The notes under the pieces were generated by a model that saw nothing but the letters and a program-made list of their open reading frames with translations, did not search any database and was not told the origin of the DNA. Below are positions 5,409-7,303 of a stretch of 7,303 nt of DNA, in pieces. Position numbers and translations under genes: made by a program. The stretch's first letter is position 1; each line of letters starts with the position of its first letter. The stretch covers positions 1 through 7,303 of the forward strand of contig JAKSUO010000059.1 in assembly GCA_024408895.1 (NCBI GenBank), given 5' to 3'. This DNA is from Alphaproteobacteria bacterium (lineage in GTDB: Bacteria > Pseudomonadota > Alphaproteobacteria > RF32 > CAG-239).

Positions 5409-7047
5409 TTTTCGTATCAAGAACAAAGGTATAGACGGTCCATACAGCAGTAAACTTGGTAACTATCGTTTCCGTATTTTCGGATGCCGCCGTTTCAACA
5501 AAGAAGCAAAACTGAACAGCGGTCGCATTATGGAAAGAAATATCAATTTCTCCACTGTGTTTGAAGAACAGGTTAATGACTGCTACCGCGTATTGCCAAT
5601 GCCGAAAGATTTGTGCTTGCAGACAGTACCGACCGAATTGCCGGAATATATCTTAACCGCTGAAATCAGTGACTATTTTATGAATGTTTGTGACGAATAT
5701 GATTGGGATAGCTCTCAAAAGAAAAATATGCGTAACGGTACTTCGGAAATAACGGTAACGTGGCGTTTAATGAATTTAACCAAAACGAATGTTTATTGGA
5801 AAGGTGAAACAACCGGCTATGGCGAGTTGTTTGACGGCGAAGCTAATGGCGAAGTCAAATTAATTGAACGCGCATTTGCCGATGCAACAAGCAATTTGCG
5901 CAACGCTTTAGGCTTTGAAGACCAATTGATGCAACGAGTTGACCCTGTTTATTTGGCCGCTCAGCGCAATGAACTTGTTGAAGAAGAAAGAGCATTAAAT
6001 CCTATCAAATGCGGCTACTTAAAAGAATATGAGTGCGCCAAGAGTTGCGAAATCAGCCGTCCGGGTGTCAATTTAAGAAATTGCCAGCCAACCTGCCAAA
6101 TGACATCAACTTATGTTTGTCCAGATGGCTCTGCGCCAATTTATTACGGCGGTGCCTATGGTTATGTTTGTCCGCAACCCGATATTGAGGAAGCAGGCGG
6201 TGTCACAGAAACGCATGAAGTTGTAACTTCTTGCATCAACGAACAAGGCGTTCTCAAAGAAGACAGTGCTTGCCATGTGGTTGATGATACATGGATTGAC
6301 ATGGGTGATGTTAAATCGTTAGAAACACTATGTGTTATTGATACGGATCCGTGTAAAGCCTTAACACCGGAAACAATGTATCGTTTACGTTCTTCCGTTG
6401 TTCAAATTGAAAGTCCGAACGGTCGTAAAGGCGCAGGTTTGTTGATTTCGGATCAATTTGTTTTGACGTCCGGTGATTTGGTTGATCATAATAACAATAA
6501 TTATAATATCAAAACCATTCGCAACAGCAAATTAACAGCTCGTGCTGTTCGTATCAATCCAAGCAAGAACACGGCTCTCTTAATGTTGGATACCCCGACG
6601 GAATATACGCCGTTAGCTTTGAATTTGGCCTTGCCGGAAGTCGGCCGTAACGGTTATATGACTTTAGGTTTGTTAGATGTTAAAGATTTCAAAGATGGCG
6701 AAGATTATCTTGAAAATAGCGCTCGCGTTGAAGGATATCGTTATACTGAAGAAAAAGGTGCTGAAATTTTAGCCAACACATTTATTCAAAACGTTACGGT
6801 TGGCGGTGCATTGTTCTACAAGGATTGCACCATCAGCGGTATGGCACACTCCGGAATCAAAACCGATGATGGTCTGGATGTGTATATTCCTACCGAAACG
6901 GCTTTGAGAAGTTTAGGTATCAGCATTTGCGGTCATGAATATGTTGATGAAAGCCCGTGGCAACAAACGGTTTATAAACCGGTTACCGAGCAAATTAAAA
7001 TAATTCAACAAGCTCCTGAGGTCATGAAACCGCAAGACAGAAAATAA
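5359..7047 (+). CDS. Cys-rich protein with degenerate trypsin/HtrA-like domain, 3' part of a frameshifted gene
   Basis: The frame is open from 5299; the ATG at 5359 is only nominal, since no ribosome binding site precedes it and the first 16 or so residues look like out-of-frame sequence. Credible protein begins at DFRIKNKG. Residues about 17-190 form a conserved-looking alpha/beta region (NYRFRIFGCRRFN; ILTAEISDYF; EITVTWRLMNL; AFADATSNL) reminiscent of periplasmic accessory proteins. Residues 218-335 are a Cys-rich linker. Residues about 340-525 resemble a trypsin/HtrA fold (GRKGAGLLISDQFVLTSGDLV, then NTALLML, then VTVGGALF). At the expected His, Asp and Ser positions there are Asp373, Asn404 and Val481, with family-like spacing, so it is probably not a protease but a binding domain. 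Many Cys and no signal peptide imply export through the upstream ORF (4995-5408). The start is uncertain. Confidence 0.75.
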   Translation: MQRNCCQMAPLALDHVDFRIKNKGIDGPYSSKLGNYRFRIFGCRRFNKEAKLNSGRIMERNINFSTVFEEQVNDCYRVLPMPKDLCLQTVPTELPEYILTAEISDYFMNVCDEYDWDSSQKKNMRNGTSEITVTWRLMNLTKTNVYWKGETTGYGELFDGEANGEVKLIERAFADATSNLRNALGFEDQLMQRVDPVYLAAQRNELVEEERALNPIKCGYLKEYECAKSCEISRPGVNLRNCQPTCQMTSTYVCPDGSAPIYYGGAYGYVCPQPDIEEAGGVTETHEVVTSCINEQGVLKEDSACHVVDDTWIDMGDVKSLETLCVIDTDPCKALTPETMYRLRSSVVQIESPNGRKGAGLLISDQFVLTSGDLVDHNNNNYNIKTIRNSKLTARAVRINPSKNTALLMLDTPTEYTPLALNLALPEVGRNGYMTLGLLDVKDFKDGEDYLENSARVEGYRYTEEKGAEILANTFIQNVTVGGALFYKDCTISGMAHSGIKTDDGLDVYIPTETALRSLGISICGHEYVDESPWQQTVYKPVTEQIKIIQQAPEVMKPQDRK

Positions 7048-7055
7048 GCGAAGCG

Positions 7056-7082
7056 AAACAGCCCTTTCGGGGGCTGTTTTTT
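7056..7082 (+). terminator. Intrinsic terminator
   Basis: AAACAGCCC (7056-7064) pairs with GGGCTGTTT (7071-7079), with a T-run to 7082. It lies 9 bases after the stop codon and separates the operon from the prepilin-like gene. Confidence 0.93.
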
Positions 7083-7107
7083 GCGAGATTATACAGAGGA
7101 AAAGTTT

Positions 7108-7303
7108 ATGAAAGAACACAATCAATATGGTAGATCAATGATTGAAATGCTTGGGGTCCTGGCTATTATCGGGGTTATCAGCATTGGCGGTATGAGCTTA
7201 ATACACAATGCCCGCGTTATCAGGGAGGAGACACAATTGGCTTCCGATGTTGCGCAACTGGGTGCTGTTACAAAAAAACTTTCATGCCAATATGACGAAA
7301 GTT
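7108..7303 (+). CDS. Prepilin-like protein, type IV pilin/pseudopilin N-terminus (3' end outside window)
   Basis: The first 65 residues are visible and the frame runs off the right edge. MKEHNQYGRSMIEMLGVLAIIGVISIGG matches the class III prepilin signal: a short polar leader ending in Gly, a Glu at +5 and a hydrophobic helix. The +1 residue is Arg, where classical pilins have Phe or Met. The helix is followed by a polar heptad-like stretch (NARVIREETQLASDVAQLGAV) as in the alpha1 helix of pilins. GAGGAAA (7095-7101) is 6 bases before the ATG. The product should sit in the inner membrane and may assemble into a pilus or type II-like pseudopilus. With comM nearby, a DNA-uptake role is possible but unproved. 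The gene lies just after a strong terminator, so it needs its own promoter or read-through. Confidence 0.85.
   Translation, partial: MKEHNQYGRSMIEMLGVLAIIGVISIGGMSLIHNARVIREETQLASDVAQLGAVTKKLSCQYDES

Noticed and set aside
5400..5412. Programmed +1 frameshift at TGT TGA
   Set aside because: It recalls the prfB arrangement of a stop at the shift site, but a Cys tRNA moving from TGT to GTT would pair poorly and there is no upstream Shine-Dalgarno-like stimulator that I can see. Mutation or sequence error is simpler.
1..7303. CRISPR array, insertion sequence, integrase or attachment site, including at tRNA-Ser
   Set aside because: No evenly spaced repeats with unique spacers, no transposase or integrase motifs, and no second copy of the tRNA 3' end in the window.

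Overview
The window looks like chromosomal DNA from a moderately AT-rich Gram-negative bacterium. The most likely source is an uncultured, host-associated alphaproteobacterium. Grounds for this are two lipoproteins with clear lipoboxes, a secreted Cys-rich protein, a full-length comM/YifB, and a pilin-like N-terminus (GRSMIEMLGVLAIIGV) of a style I associate with uncultured gut alphaproteobacteria. The taxonomic call is inference from style, not from a marker gene.

Left part (1-1710, + strand): a nucleotide-salvage cluster. It holds the 3' part of a HAD hydrolase resembling pyrimidine 5'-nucleotidases, a 149-residue protein I do not recognise whose start overlaps the HAD stop by 8 bases, and apt (adenine phosphoribosyltransferase) with its own strong ribosome binding site and possibly its own promoter. 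A strong inverted repeat ends the cluster and lies between convergent genes.

Middle (1713-3001): a lipoprotein with a PEGA-like domain on the - strand. It is preceded by about 270 bases without a protein gene. That stretch carries a near-consensus - strand promoter (TTGACA, 17 bases, TACAAT), several hairpins and an intrinsic terminator, so it probably encodes a structured RNA of about 250 nt that I cannot assign to a family. Divergent from it is a complete tRNA-Ser(GGA) with its own promoter and terminator. A further small hairpin region with a T-run follows.

Right part (3002-7303, + strand): a small Cys-containing lipoprotein, then comM/YifB (AAA+ ATPase linked to natural transformation), then a secreted protein split by a frameshift. 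The 5' piece supplies the signal peptide and three KDGSLFPGGPCKSC-type repeats. The 3' piece supplies a conserved alpha/beta-looking region, a Cys-rich linker and a trypsin/HtrA-like domain in which all three catalytic positions appear replaced. Removing one T at 5405/5406 joins the two frames smoothly. A strong terminator follows, and the window ends inside a prepilin-like gene. The ComM-pilin proximity suggests, weakly, a region concerned with surface structures and DNA uptake.
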